This document shows, piece after piece, positions 25,379-33,880 of a DNA stretch of 64,000 nt. Both the position numbers and the translations under genes were made by a program. This DNA is from Saccharopolyspora thermophila (lineage in GTDB: Bacteria; Actinomycetota; Actinomycetes; Mycobacteriales; Pseudonocardiaceae): positions 397,930 through 461,929 of the forward strand of contig NZ_BMMT01000001.1 in NCBI RefSeq assembly GCF_014646075.1, read 5' to 3'. Under the pieces are notes generated by a model. It had not been told where the DNA came from and did no database searches. It worked only from the letters and a program-made list of their open reading frames with translations. Each line of letters opens with the position of its first letter. The first letter of the stretch is position 1.

Positions 25379-26407
25379 GTGGCTGAATTCTTCTCCTTCA
25401 TCCTCTACCCGGTGTCAGCGATCTTGTGGTTCTGGCACAAGGTCTTCGGTGCCGTGCTCGGGCCGGACAACGGCTTCGCCTGGGCGTTGTCGGTGTTCTT
25501 CCTGGTGTTCTCGCTGCGAGTGCTGCTGCTGAAGCCCGCGATCAGCCAGATGCGCGCCGGGCGGAAGATGGCGAAGTTCGCGCCGCACATCCAGAAGCTG
25601 CGGGAGAAGTACAAGAACGACCGCCAGCGCATGGCGCAGGAGATGCAGAAGTTGCAGTCCGAGCACGGGGTGAACCCGCTCGGCGGCTGCCTGCCGGCGC
25701 TGCTGCAGATCCCGGTCTTTCTGAGCCTGTTCCACGTCCTGCGGAACTTCCACCCCGGCGCGACGAGCAACTACATCTTCGACCAGGCCGGCGTCGAGTC
25801 GTTCATCAACGCCAACATCTTCGGCGCCAAGCTGGGGAACTGGATCACCCAGCCCGCAAACGAGCTCGCCCTGTTCGGCACCGACCGGGCGTCGATGATG
25901 ATCGTCGGCATCCCGCTGATGTGCGTCGCCTCCGTGGCGACGTTCTTCACCATGCGGATTTCGGTGAAGAAGCAGACCGACGCGGCGATGGCGAATCCGC
26001 AGTCGGCCATGATGGCCAAGTTCATGATGTACATCGCGCCGATCGGCGCGATCATCTCCGGTTGGTTCCTGCCGATCGCGGTCCTGCTGTACTGGCTGGC
26101 CAATAACGTCTGGACGCTCGGCCAGCAGCACTTCCTGACCAAGAAGATCGACCGCGAGCAGGAGCGCGAGCGGCAGCGGGAGATCGAGGCGAAGAAGTCC
26201 GCGCCGCGGCCGAAGCCCGGCCAGAAGCCGGTGCGGCCGGAGAGCAAGCCCGGCGAGGCGGAGCCGGCTTCCACCAGGACCGGCGACGGCGGCAAGCCCG
26301 CGGCCAAGAACGGCAACGGGCAGCGGCCCGGCGGCCGCCCGGGGGCGAAGAAGAACCGGCCGGGCAAGCAGGCCGCCTCGGCGAAGAAGGGCAAGCGGCG
26401 CAGGTAG
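25379..26407 (+). CDS. yidC: Membrane protein insertase, YidC/Oxa1 family
   Basis: Inserts and folds integral membrane proteins alone or with SecYEG. 342 residues, within the Gram-positive-type size range, without the large periplasmic domain of E. coli YidC. The conserved positively charged groove residue is in the first core helix (FSLRVLLLKPAISQM), followed by the cytoplasmic coiled-coil hairpin KYKNDRQRMAQEMQKL and NPLGGCLPALLQIPVFLSLF, a strong family signature. Five membrane helices are likely. The C-terminus (about 255-342) is a Lys/Arg/Pro/Gly-rich tail that could bind ribosomes. GTG start with AGGAGAG. It is not beside rnpA/rpmH, the usual yidC position, so it may be a second paralogue. 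Confidence 0.95.
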   Translation: MAEFFSFILYPVSAILWFWHKVFGAVLGPDNGFAWALSVFFLVFSLRVLLLKPAISQMRAGRKMAKFAPHIQKLREKYKNDRQRMAQEMQKLQSEHGVNPLGGCLPALLQIPVFLSLFHVLRNFHPGATSNYIFDQAGVESFINANIFGAKLGNWITQPANELALFGTDRASMMIVGIPLMCVASVATFFTMRISVKKQTDAAMANPQSAMMAKFMMYIAPIGAIISGWFLPIAVLLYWLANNVWTLGQQHFLTKKIDREQERERQREIEAKKSAPRPKPGQKPVRPESKPGEAEPASTRTGDGGKPAAKNGNGQRPGGRPGAKKNRPGKQAASAKKGKRRR

Positions 26408-26416
26408 CGCGAACGT

Positions 26417-26455
26417 GAGAAGGGCCCGGTGGAGATCGTCCACCGGGCCCTTCTC
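26417..26455. terminator. Bidirectional terminator, yidC / sortase
   Basis: Perfect 17-bp stem GAGAAGGGCCCGGTGGA (26417-26433) and its complement 26439-26455, loop GATCG. It begins 10 bases after the yidC stop and ends 14 bases before the sortase gene's stop on the other strand, serving both convergent units. Confidence 0.88.
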
Positions 26456-26468
26456 GATCTTCGGCGGA

Positions 26469-27110
26469 TCAGACCGGGGTGGCGATGACGATGCGGTTCT
26501 CGTCATAGCCCAGGTCACCACCGACGTAACGGCCGCCGCAGGTGACCAGCACCAGGCGGTGCGGCCCGCCCTGGCCGAACAGCTCCGTGGCCCGGGCCGG
26601 CAGGTCGTCCTTGTGCACCGTGACGACCTCGGAGACCCGGTAGCGCCACTCGCGGCCGTTGTCGTCGACGACGGTCACGAGCTGGTCCGGGCGGGACTGC
26701 CACAGCTCGGCGAACGGGCCCACCGCGCCCTTCCAGTTGACGTGCCCGGCGAGCACGGTCGCGCCCTGGGGCGCGTCCAGCCCGGCACCCCACCAGGTGG
26801 CCTCGTCGACGCCGTCGGGCACCGGAAGGGTTCCGGACCGGTCGATCTCCTTGCGCACGAGCTCGGCCGTGCCGCCCTGCGGCAGCCGGACGGTGCCCGG
26901 TGGCTGCCCCGCCGGGACGTGCACCGGCTGCGCGGGCAGCGCCCGCGGTGTCACGCCCGCGACCGGCGGGGCGGCCGGTGGTGCGGGGGAGGCCGGCGCG
27001 GCCTGCTGACCGGGGGCGGTGAACAGCGTCGTGGCGATCACGACCGCCACCGCCACCAGCCCGATCGCACCGGCCGCGACCAGCGCGAACAGCGAACGCC
27101 GAGCGACCAT
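26469..27110 (-). CDS. Class F-type sortase
   Basis: Transpeptidase that anchors surface proteins to the wall, 213 residues. N-terminal signal anchor (about 8-31), a Pro/Ala-rich linker, then the beta-barrel domain. Catalytic residues: His in ATVLAGHVNWKG (about 122), Cys in HRLVLVTCGGRY (about 190) and Arg in YDENRIVIATP (about 207). The TCGG context and short size fit the actinobacterial class F group. Its ATG shares one base with the TGA of the upstream surface-protein gene (TGATG), so sortase and presumed substrate are translationally coupled. Substrate assignment is inferred from that coupling. Confidence 0.93.
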   Translation of the reverse strand: MVARRSLFALVAAGAIGLVAVAVVIATTLFTAPGQQAAPASPAPPAAPPVAGVTPRALPAQPVHVPAGQPPGTVRLPQGGTAELVRKEIDRSGTLPVPDGVDEATWWGAGLDAPQGATVLAGHVNWKGAVGPFAELWQSRPDQLVTVVDDNGREWRYRVSEVVTVHKDDLPARATELFGQGGPHRLVLVTCGGRYVGGDLGYDENRIVIATPV

Positions 27111-28510
27111 CAGTGCTTTCGCCCCGCAACGCGCCGCCGCAGTACCAGCGCACCCGCGCCCGCCACCGCGACCGCGGCCAGGCCGGCCAGGCCGAGCAGC
27201 CCGACCGGGACCGGCGGTTCGGTCGGGTCACCGGCCGGGATGTGGATCGGCACGGTCGGCGTGTTCGGCTTGTTGGTCAGGGTCAGCTCCAGCGTCGTGC
27301 CCGGTTCGAGGGTGCCGGTGACCGACGGCGGGTTCGCCGAGTCGAACGCCTCCTCGTAGCCGCGGGCGGGGGCGACCTCGGTCAGCTTGATCTCCTGCGG
27401 GGTGCGCAGGTCGGGCACGGTGACGGTGCCGTCAGCACCGGTGACGACAACGGCGGGCTGGCCGTCGGCGCCCAGCAGCGGCGTGCCGTCCTGGCGCAGG
27501 GCCGGGGAGCCGTCGGCGGCGGTCACCCGCAGCGCGACTCCGGCGATGCCCGCCTGGCTCTCCGCGTCGACCTTGCTGACGTGCACCGCGCCGGGCGCGG
27601 TGACGGCGGTGGTCGCGGCCTCCACCGAGAGCTCCTGCTCACCGCCGGTCGACACGACCCGCTGCGTGGTGTCCGGCTGGTTCACCGCCTGCCGCACGTA
27701 GGGCCGCTCGGCCGGGGCGGACAGCGTCCCGGTGATCTTCGGGTTCGGGCCGGTCGGGGTGACCTTGAGCACCAGCGGGCTGCCGTCCGACGGGGTGGTC
27801 ACCACGCCGTCGGGGCCCAGGCCCTCGACCTCGGCGTCGGTGACGGAAAGCTTCACCGGCACGTCGCCAACGCCCTTGTCGTCGGCACGCCGCACGGTGA
27901 GGGTCCAGTCGGCGGCCTGGCCGATGGTCTGCTGGTCCTCCGGCGCGGTCAGCGCCGCGTCCCACGGGCCGCGGTTGGCCGCGGCCTCCGCCTTGAGCCT
28001 CTCGACGGCCTGCTTGGCGGCCTGCGGCAGCTTGGCGTAGTGGCCCTCGATGTCGTAGGCGATGCGGGTGAAGTCGTTGTTCGGGTCCAGGTCGGCCTGG
28101 CTGCGCGGAGCCGCGGTCCACGAGTGCAGCAGGTGCGCCAGGGCGGCCGCCTCGTCGGGGGACTGCGTGGTGCCGTAGCGGAGCAGCAGGTAGGAGATGT
28201 TCGCCGCCACGTCGTCGGGGATCGGTGTGCCCCACTTGGTTCTGAGCTCGTCGCCCGGCTGGTACTCCTCGCCGCTGTCCGGCGCGGTCAGCGCGAACTG
28301 CACGCACCACACCTGCTGTCCGTTGACGAGGTAGGAGCCGAGCCAGTCGCGGGCGCGCTCCCGGCCGCCGTAGGGCTGGCCGGGGCGGGTTTCGTGCCCG
28401 ACGGCCTCCTGCGGGTCGGCGGTCGCCGCGCCGGGGGTCGCCAGCAGGCTGCCCCCGGCCAGCACGACGGTGCCGAGCACCGCCGTGAGCCATTTCCTGA
28501 ACATGCGCAT
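27110..28510 (-). CDS. Surface protein with thioester-like (TQXA) domain and SpaA-like domain
   Basis: 466-residue secreted protein. Signal peptide 1-31 (VLGTVVLAGGSLLATPGAAT). The N-terminal domain has Cys in NGQQVWCVQFALTAP (about 69) and the TTQSPDEAAALAHLLHSW block (about 125), which resemble actinobacterial domains with an internal Cys-Gln thioester. Residues about 200-300 look Ig-like; about 320-425 is a SpaA/prealbumin-like fold (VHVSKVDAESQAGIAGVALR). A Thr/Pro linker precedes a membrane helix and RRR tail. A canonical LPXTG is not visible; the sorting signal may be divergent (near PTEPPVPVG). The start at 28510 has GGAG five bases upstream. In operon with the sortase; likely a covalent adhesin. 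Confidence 0.82.
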   Translation of the reverse strand: MRMFRKWLTAVLGTVVLAGGSLLATPGAATADPQEAVGHETRPGQPYGGRERARDWLGSYLVNGQQVWCVQFALTAPDSGEEYQPGDELRTKWGTPIPDDVAANISYLLLRYGTTQSPDEAAALAHLLHSWTAAPRSQADLDPNNDFTRIAYDIEGHYAKLPQAAKQAVERLKAEAAANRGPWDAALTAPEDQQTIGQAADWTLTVRRADDKGVGDVPVKLSVTDAEVEGLGPDGVVTTPSDGSPLVLKVTPTGPNPKITGTLSAPAERPYVRQAVNQPDTTQRVVSTGGEQELSVEAATTAVTAPGAVHVSKVDAESQAGIAGVALRVTAADGSPALRQDGTPLLGADGQPAVVVTGADGTVTVPDLRTPQEIKLTEVAPARGYEEAFDSANPPSVTGTLEPGTTLELTLTNKPNTPTVPIHIPAGDPTEPPVPVGLLGLAGLAAVAVAGAGALVLRRRVAGRKH

Positions 28511-28927
28511 GCACGCTCCAGTTCCGGGTGGTGGGGAAGTGCCGCGGCGCCGGCGTGCTCTCGTCTTCGATCCCCAGGAGCAGGCGGCGCCCTTCGCGAT
28601 CCTTCCGATCACTGAGCGTGTTCTCAAGAGGTCATACGGTGGAATGGTTTGGTTACCGAGTGGTGAGGATCCGTGTTCCGGTGAGGTGTTCCATCACTCG
28701 TTCGGTCGCAGCGTGCCGGTCGAGTTGGATCACAGGGCGCAGCGGTGTCGCGCGGTTGGCGACGCAATGTGATCGTTATCGTTCGCGAAATCGATACCGA
28801 GTAGTTCTCCGCTGCGCTGGGGCGGTCGGAGATCGACGGGTAAAGTCGGCTTTACCGAAAGCGGGAACCCATCTCGAGGTCCCATCGTTGTTCCCGGTGA
28901 CGGCGCAAGCACGCCCAGGAGGATGAG
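28511..28927. promoter_or_regulatory. Divergent promoter region, surface-protein operon / Bax-inhibitor gene
   Basis: About 417 bp between divergent starts, without a supported gene. AT-richer patches at about 28765-28805 (including TTATCGTTCGCGAAATCGATA) probably hold promoters. A perfect hairpin GGTAAAG-TCGG-CTTTACC lies at 28839-28856, 72 bp before the TTG start of the plus-strand gene, and may be an operator or leader structure. Confidence 0.4.
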
Positions 28928-29716
28928 TTGCGCACAACGAGCAACCCCGCGTTCCGGAACCTGCCGACCACCGGTGGTTACGCGAACTTCAACTACGGTC
29001 AGGGGCAGGCATCGCCCTTCGGCCAGGCGCCGGCTGCGCCGCCGCAGACCGCGCGTCCCATGACGATCGACGACGTGGTCACCAAGACCGCCATCACGCT
29101 TGGTCTGGCGGTGATCACGGGCACCCTGACCTACCTGGTCGGCCCGCCCGCGGTCGCGCTGGCCCTCCCGGCCGTGCTGGTCGGCCTCGTGCTCTCGCTG
29201 GTCATCATCTTCAAGAAGAAGGTGAGCCCGGCGCTGGTCATCGCCTACTCGGCGGTCGAGGGCGTGTTCCTCGGCGGCATCAGCTACGTGTTCGGGGCGG
29301 TGTTCGCCCCGGGCATCATCATCCAGGCCATCGCCGGCACCGTCGGCGTCTTCGCGGCCATGCTCGTGGTCTACAAGACCGGCGCGGTCCGGGTCACGCC
29401 GAAACTGACCAAATGGATCATCGGCGCGGTCGCCGGTGTTGCGGTGCTGATGCTGGTGAACCTGATCGCGGGCTTCTTCGTCCCGGGTGGCCTCGGCCTG
29501 CGTGACGGCGGCGCGCTCGCCATCGGCTTCAGCCTGCTGTGCATCGGGATCGCGGCGTTCAGCTTCCTGCTCGACTTCGACGCCGCGGACCAGGCCATCA
29601 GAAGCGGTGTGGACGCCAAGTTCGCCTGGTACATCGCCTTCGGTCTGATGACCACCCTGGTCTGGCTCTACCTGGAGATCCTCCGCCTGCTCTCCTACTT
29701 CCAGAGCAACGACTGA
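28928..29716 (+). CDS. Bax inhibitor-1 / YccA-like membrane protein
   Basis: 262-residue polytopic protein with seven predicted transmembrane helices after a Gly/Pro/Gln-rich cytoplasmic N-terminus (1-45). Family features include TIDDVVTKTAITLGLAVITG at the first helix, YSAVEGVFLGGISYVF in the middle and the conserved late acidic segment LLDFDAADQAIRSGV. Bacterial members include pH-sensitive calcium-leak channels such as B. subtilis YetJ. TTG start preceded by AGGAGG. The position before the thiolase gene matches M. tuberculosis Rv1072. Confidence 0.9.
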   Translation: MRTTSNPAFRNLPTTGGYANFNYGQGQASPFGQAPAAPPQTARPMTIDDVVTKTAITLGLAVITGTLTYLVGPPAVALALPAVLVGLVLSLVIIFKKKVSPALVIAYSAVEGVFLGGISYVFGAVFAPGIIIQAIAGTVGVFAAMLVVYKTGAVRVTPKLTKWIIGAVAGVAVLMLVNLIAGFFVPGGLGLRDGGALAIGFSLLCIGIAAFSFLLDFDAADQAIRSGVDAKFAWYIAFGLMTTLVWLYLEILRLLSYFQSND

Positions 29717-29732
29717 GACCGCTGACGACGAG

Positions 29733-29769
29733 CGGGGCGCCACCGTCCACATCGGACGGTGACGCCCCG
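29733..29769. terminator. Bidirectional terminator, Bax-inhibitor gene / thiolase
   Basis: CGGGGCGCCACCGTCC (29733-29748) pairs with GGACGGTGACGCCCCG (29754-29769) with a single C-A mismatch and a five-base loop. It lies 17 bases after the plus-strand stop and ends 38 bases before the thiolase stop. Confidence 0.85.
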
Positions 29770-29806
29770 TTCCTGTCGTGGGCGAGTTCGCACGATGCCC
29801 CGGGGG

Positions 29807-31027
29807 TCAGCTGAGGCGCTCCAGGACCATGGCCATGCCCTGGCCGCCGCCGACGCACATCGTCTCCAGGCCGAACTGCTTGTCGTGCCACTGCAGGGAG
29901 TTGATCAGCGTCGTGGTGATGCGGGCACCGGTCATGCCGAACGGGTGGCCCACCGCGATGGCACCGCCGTTGACGTTCAGCTTCTCCAGCGGAATTCCCA
30001 GATCCCGGTAGGACGGGATGACCTGGGCGGCGAAGGCTTCGTTGATCTCCACCAGGTCGATGTCGCCGATGGTCATGCCCGCCCGCCTGAGCGCCTGCTT
30101 GGACGCCTCCACCGGGCCGAGGCCCATGATCTCCGGCGACAGCCCGGACACGCCGGTGGACACGATCCGCGCCAGCGGCGTCAGCCCGAGCTGCTTGGCC
30201 TTGGTGTCGCTCATGATCACCAGCGCCGCGGCGCCGTCGTTGAGCGGGCAGCAGTTCCCGGCGGTGATCCGGCCGTCGGGGCGGAACACCGGCTTGAGCC
30301 CGGCGACGCCCTCCTTCGTCACGCCCGGCCGCGGGCCGTCGTCGGCGTCCACGACGGTGCCGTCCGGGGTGGTCACCGGGGTGATCTCGCGCGCCCAGAA
30401 GCCGTTGGCGATGGCCTTCTCGGCGAGGTTCTGCGAGCGGACGCCGAAGTCGTCCATCTCGTCGCGGGTGATGCCCCTCAGGCGGGCCAGGTTCTCGGCG
30501 GTCTGGCCCATCGGGATGTAGATGTCGGGGATCTGGTCCAGCTCGCGCGGGTCGGTCCAGGAGTCCGCGCCCTGCTCGGCGGTCCGCTGGGTGCGCGCCT
30601 GGGCCTCGGCGAACAGCGGGTTCCTGGTGTCCGCCAGCGAGTCGGAGTTGCCCTTGACGAACCGGGACACCATCTCGACGCCGGCGCTGATGAACACGTC
30701 GCCCTCGCCCGCCTTGATGGCGTGCAGCGCCATCCGGGTGGTCTGCAGGCTGGAGGCGCAGTAGCGGGTGACGGTGGTGCCGGGCAGGTGGTCGTAGCCG
30801 AGCAGTACGGCCACCACGCGGGCCATGTTGTAGCCCTGCTCGCCGCCCGGCAGCCCGCAGCCGAGCATCAGGTCGTCGATCTCGGTGGGGTCGAGCTCGG
30901 GCACCTTGTCCAGGGCGGCGCGGACGATGCGGGCGGTGAGGTCGTCCGGGCGGAAGTCCTTCAGCGAGCCCTTGTTGGCCCGGCCGATGGGGGATCGCGC
31001 GGCGGCGACGATGACTGCTTCGGGCAT
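29807..31027 (-). CDS. fadA: Acetyl-CoA C-acyltransferase (thiolase)
   Basis: Thiolase II/beta-ketothiolase, 406 residues, acting in fatty-acid degradation or acetoacetyl-CoA formation. Nucleophilic Cys in [16 protein letters not shown] (about 89), the NEAFAAQ block ([15 protein letters not shown], about 318), catalytic His in [16 protein letters not shown] (about 362) and second Cys in [14 protein letters not shown]-like ending (about 392). ATG at 31027 with AAGGAG. Position next to the Rv1072- and Rv1075c-like genes corresponds to M. tuberculosis fadA3 (Rv1074c). Monocistronic. Confidence 0.95.
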   Translation of the reverse strand: MPEAVIVAAARSPIGRANKGSLKDFRPDDLTARIVRAALDKVPELDPTEIDDLMLGCGLPGGEQGYNMARVVAVLLGYDHLPGTTVTRYCASSLQTTRMALHAIKAGEGDVFISAGVEMVSRFVKGNSDSLADTRNPLFAEAQARTQRTAEQGADSWTDPRELDQIPDIYIPMGQTAENLARLRGITRDEMDDFGVRSQNLAEKAIANGFWAREITPVTTPDGTVVDADDGPRPGVTKEGVAGLKPVFRPDGRITAGNCCPLNDGAAALVIMSDTKAKQLGLTPLARIVSTGVSGLSPEIMGLGPVEASKQALRRAGMTIGDIDLVEINEAFAAQVIPSYRDLGIPLEKLNVNGGAIAVGHPFGMTGARITTTLINSLQWHDKQFGLETMCVGGGQGMAMVLERLS

Positions 31028-31189
31028 GGGAACTCCTTCGTTCACCGGGACGCCGGGAGCGCCGCGCGCCCGCGGGGCGAGGTGGCCTACTGGTCGGTCA
31101 CTTTAGGGCCGCTGACCCCATCTTGGCGGTGACGGTCGTCACGGGACAAGAGGAAGACCGACCAGTCAGTATGCCGACACCGATGAGCT

Positions 31190-32116
31190 TCAGGAGGTCA
31201 CCCGACGGTGCAGGCGGCGGTTCAGCCGCGCCACGATCCGGCTGGTCGGGCGGCGTGCCTCGGCCGCCTTCGAGCGGGTCGGCGCGGTCGGCAGCGGACC
31301 GCCCTCCCACTCGCCGATCGCCGCGCACATCACCGGCAGCAGGATCGCCGCCGCCGCCTCGTACCCGGCCGCCGACGGGTGGAACCGGTCCGGGCTGAAG
31401 AACTCGCCCGGCCGCGCCAGGAACTCCGGCGACAGCAGGTCCGCCAGCGGCACCGCGTGCCCGCCGGACGCCTCCACCACCCGCCGCTGGGCACGGCCGA
31501 GCGCCAGGCTCCACCACGAGGCGATGCTGCGCAGCGGCTGCGGGATCGGGCGGATCGCACCCAGGTCCGGGCAGGTGCCCACGACCACCGCCACGCCCTC
31601 GGCGACCAGCCGCCGGACCGCGTCGCCGAGCAGCTCGGCGCACGCCGACACCGGCAGCTTCGAGGTGACGTCGTTGGCCCCGATGATGATCAGCGCCAGC
31701 CGCGGCGGCCGGACCAGCGCGGCCTCCACCTGCGCGGCCAGCTCCTGCGACGTGGTGCCCACGATGGCGTGCGTGGTGAGCGAGACCGGGCGGTCGAGCT
31801 CGTCGGCCAGCCCGCGGGCGAGCAGCACACCCGGCAGTTCAGCGGGAAAGTCCACCCCGAGGCCCGCCGCCGCCGAGTCGCCGAGCACCGCCAGCTCCAG
31901 CGGCTCGGCGTCCGCGGGCAGTTCGCTGGCCGGCACCGGCCCGACACCGCCGGGCAGGTGGATCCCGTCGGCCCGCAGCGGATCGGTCGCCGGCCGACCG
32001 ATGACCCGGCGCGCGTACCACGACTGGCCGTTGAGCAGCCCGTACGCCGCGCCGGAAAGTCCGCCGGCGGTTCCCGCCGCCAGCAGTGCGAGCCGGAATG
32101 CCTTCGCCGCGATCAT
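31190..32116 (-). CDS. SGNH/GDSL-type hydrolase
   Basis: Esterase of the SGNH superfamily, 308 residues, with an N-terminal hydrophobic segment (about 8-30, LALLAAGTAGGLSGAAYGLL) suggesting export or membrane anchoring. Block I ELAVLGDSAAAGLGVDFP with nucleophile Ser near residue 77, Gly at HAIVGTTSQELAAQ, Asn in LIIIGANDVTSK (about 145) and Asp/His in FFSPDRFHPSAAGYEAAA (about 245). M. tuberculosis Rv1075c at the same place is an SGNH-fold esterase. ATG 32116 has GAGGGAGGG in front; ATG 32134 would add six residues with a worse site. Confidence 0.93.
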   Translation of the reverse strand: MIAAKAFRLALLAAGTAGGLSGAAYGLLNGQSWYARRVIGRPATDPLRADGIHLPGGVGPVPASELPADAEPLELAVLGDSAAAGLGVDFPAELPGVLLARGLADELDRPVSLTTHAIVGTTSQELAAQVEAALVRPPRLALIIIGANDVTSKLPVSACAELLGDAVRRLVAEGVAVVVGTCPDLGAIRPIPQPLRSIASWWSLALGRAQRRVVEASGGHAVPLADLLSPEFLARPGEFFSPDRFHPSAAGYEAAAAILLPVMCAAIGEWEGGPLPTAPTRSKAAEARRPTSRIVARLNRRLHRRVTS

Positions 32117-32410
32117 TCGGCCCTCCCTCACCATCCCCGCCGGGGTCCCCCGGCGCGCTCAGCGAGATGGGAAACGGTCGCCCATGTCGTCTCCCCCCGT
32201 CCCGGGGCGAACGTCCCGTCATCAACCAAAGACGTCGCGGAACGCAGTTTCGTTCCCTGTCCGTGTGTCGTCCAGTAGGTCCCTTGGGTTAGCCGATGAC
32301 CAGCGCATTAGGCTCGACGCAGCATGCGCGGACCCCGCACCGGTGCGGTGGTGGCAGCCGGGCACGGTTCCGCGCGTCCGGCGAGCAGCGACGAAGGATC
32401 GAGGAACGAC

Positions 32411-33778
32411 GTGGACTACGTCGAGCACGTCACCGACCTGGTGGGCAACACCCCTCTGGTGCGGCTGAACGCGGTGGCCAGCGGGAGGACCCCGGTGCTG
32501 GCCAAGGTCGAGTACCTCAACCCGGGCGGCAGCGTGAAGGACCGCATCGCCCTGCGGATGATCGAGGCGGCCGAGGCGACCGGCGAACTGCGCCCCGGCG
32601 GCACCATCGTGGAACCGACCTCCGGCAACACCGGCGTCGGGCTGGCGATGGTCGCCCAGCGCAAGGGCTACCGCTGCGTGTTCGTCTGCCCGGACAAGGT
32701 CAGCGAGGACAAGCGCAACGTCCTCAAGGCATACGGGGCGGAGGTCGTGGTGTGCCCGACCGCGGTGCCGCCGGAGCACCCCGACTCCTACTACAACGTC
32801 TCCGACCGGCTGGTCCGGGAGATCGAGGGCGCCTGGAAGCCCGACCAGTACTCCAACCCGGCCAACCCGGAGTCGCACATGCACTCCACCGGCCCGGAGA
32901 TCTGGAAGCAGACCGACGGCAGGGTGACGCACTTCGTCGCCGGCATCGGCACCGGCGGCACCATCTCCGGCACCGGCCAGTACCTCAAGAAGGTCTCCGA
33001 CGGCCGGGTGCGGATCATCGGCGCCGACCCGGAGGGCTCGGTGTACTCCGGCGGCAAGGGACGGCCCTACCTGGTGGAGGGCGTCGGCGAGGATTTCTGG
33101 CCGGCCACCTACGACCGCGACATCTGCGACGAGATCGTGGCGGTGTCCGACGCCGACTCGTTCGCCATGACCCGGCGGCTGGCCCGCGAGGAGGCGCTGC
33201 TGGTCGGCGGTTCCTGCGGGATGGCGGTCGCGGCGGCGCTGAAGGTCGCCGAGACCACCGGGCCGGACGACGTCATCGTGGTCCTGCTGCCGGACGGCGG
33301 CCGCGGCTACCTGACCAAGGTCTTCAACGACTCCTGGATGGCCTCCTACGGCTTTCTGTCCCCGGACCACAGCGGCGGTTCGGTCGGTGACGTGCTGCGC
33401 CGCAAGGACGGCACCATCCCGGATCTGGTCCACGTGCACCCCAACGAGACGGTCGCCGACGCGGTCGCGATCCTGCGCGAGTTCGGCGTGTCCCAGATGC
33501 CGGTGGTCAACGCCGAACCGCCGGTCATGGCCGCCGAGGTGGTGGGCGCGGTCAACGAGCGCGACCTGCTCGACGCCCTGTTCGCCGGGCGCGCTAATCT
33601 TGCTGACCGGGTCGAACTGCACATGTCGCCGCCGCTGCCAACCATCGGCGCCGGCGAGGAGATCAGCGCCGCGATGAGCGCGCTGGCGGGGGCCGACGGC
33701 GCGATGGTGCTGATCGACGGCAAGCCCGCCGGCGTGGTCACCAGGCAGGATGTGCTTGGATTTATCGCCGGTCGATGA
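32411..33778 (+). CDS. cbs: Cystathionine beta-synthase
   Basis: PLP enzyme of transsulfuration: serine plus homocysteine to cystathionine. 455 residues. The PLP lysine is in NPGGSVKDRIALRMIE (about 43), with the substrate loop EPTSGNTGVGLAMV (about 68-81), the phosphate loop GIGTGGTISGTGQYLKK (about 179) and PDGGRGYLTKVFND near 300. Residues about 340-455 form a CBS-domain pair, which in some relatives binds adenosyl ligands. GTG 32411 has GAGGA upstream. The order cbs, proline-rich membrane protein, metB is that of M. tuberculosis Rv1077-Rv1079, joining the two transsulfuration enzymes. Confidence 0.95.
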   Translation: MDYVEHVTDLVGNTPLVRLNAVASGRTPVLAKVEYLNPGGSVKDRIALRMIEAAEATGELRPGGTIVEPTSGNTGVGLAMVAQRKGYRCVFVCPDKVSEDKRNVLKAYGAEVVVCPTAVPPEHPDSYYNVSDRLVREIEGAWKPDQYSNPANPESHMHSTGPEIWKQTDGRVTHFVAGIGTGGTISGTGQYLKKVSDGRVRIIGADPEGSVYSGGKGRPYLVEGVGEDFWPATYDRDICDEIVAVSDADSFAMTRRLAREEALLVGGSCGMAVAAALKVAETTGPDDVIVVLLPDGGRGYLTKVFNDSWMASYGFLSPDHSGGSVGDVLRRKDGTIPDLVHVHPNETVADAVAILREFGVSQMPVVNAEPPVMAAEVVGAVNERDLLDALFAGRANLADRVELHMSPPLPTIGAGEEISAAMSALAGADGAMVLIDGKPAGVVTRQDVLGFIAGR

Positions 33779-33880
33779 CGACTTGTTACGGAACGGCACT
33801 ACGCTGCTGATCCATCAGATAGCGTGTGCTGACGCATGTCCAGGACTTTGCTTCACGCCCCGAGGGAGTAGGACAACCCG

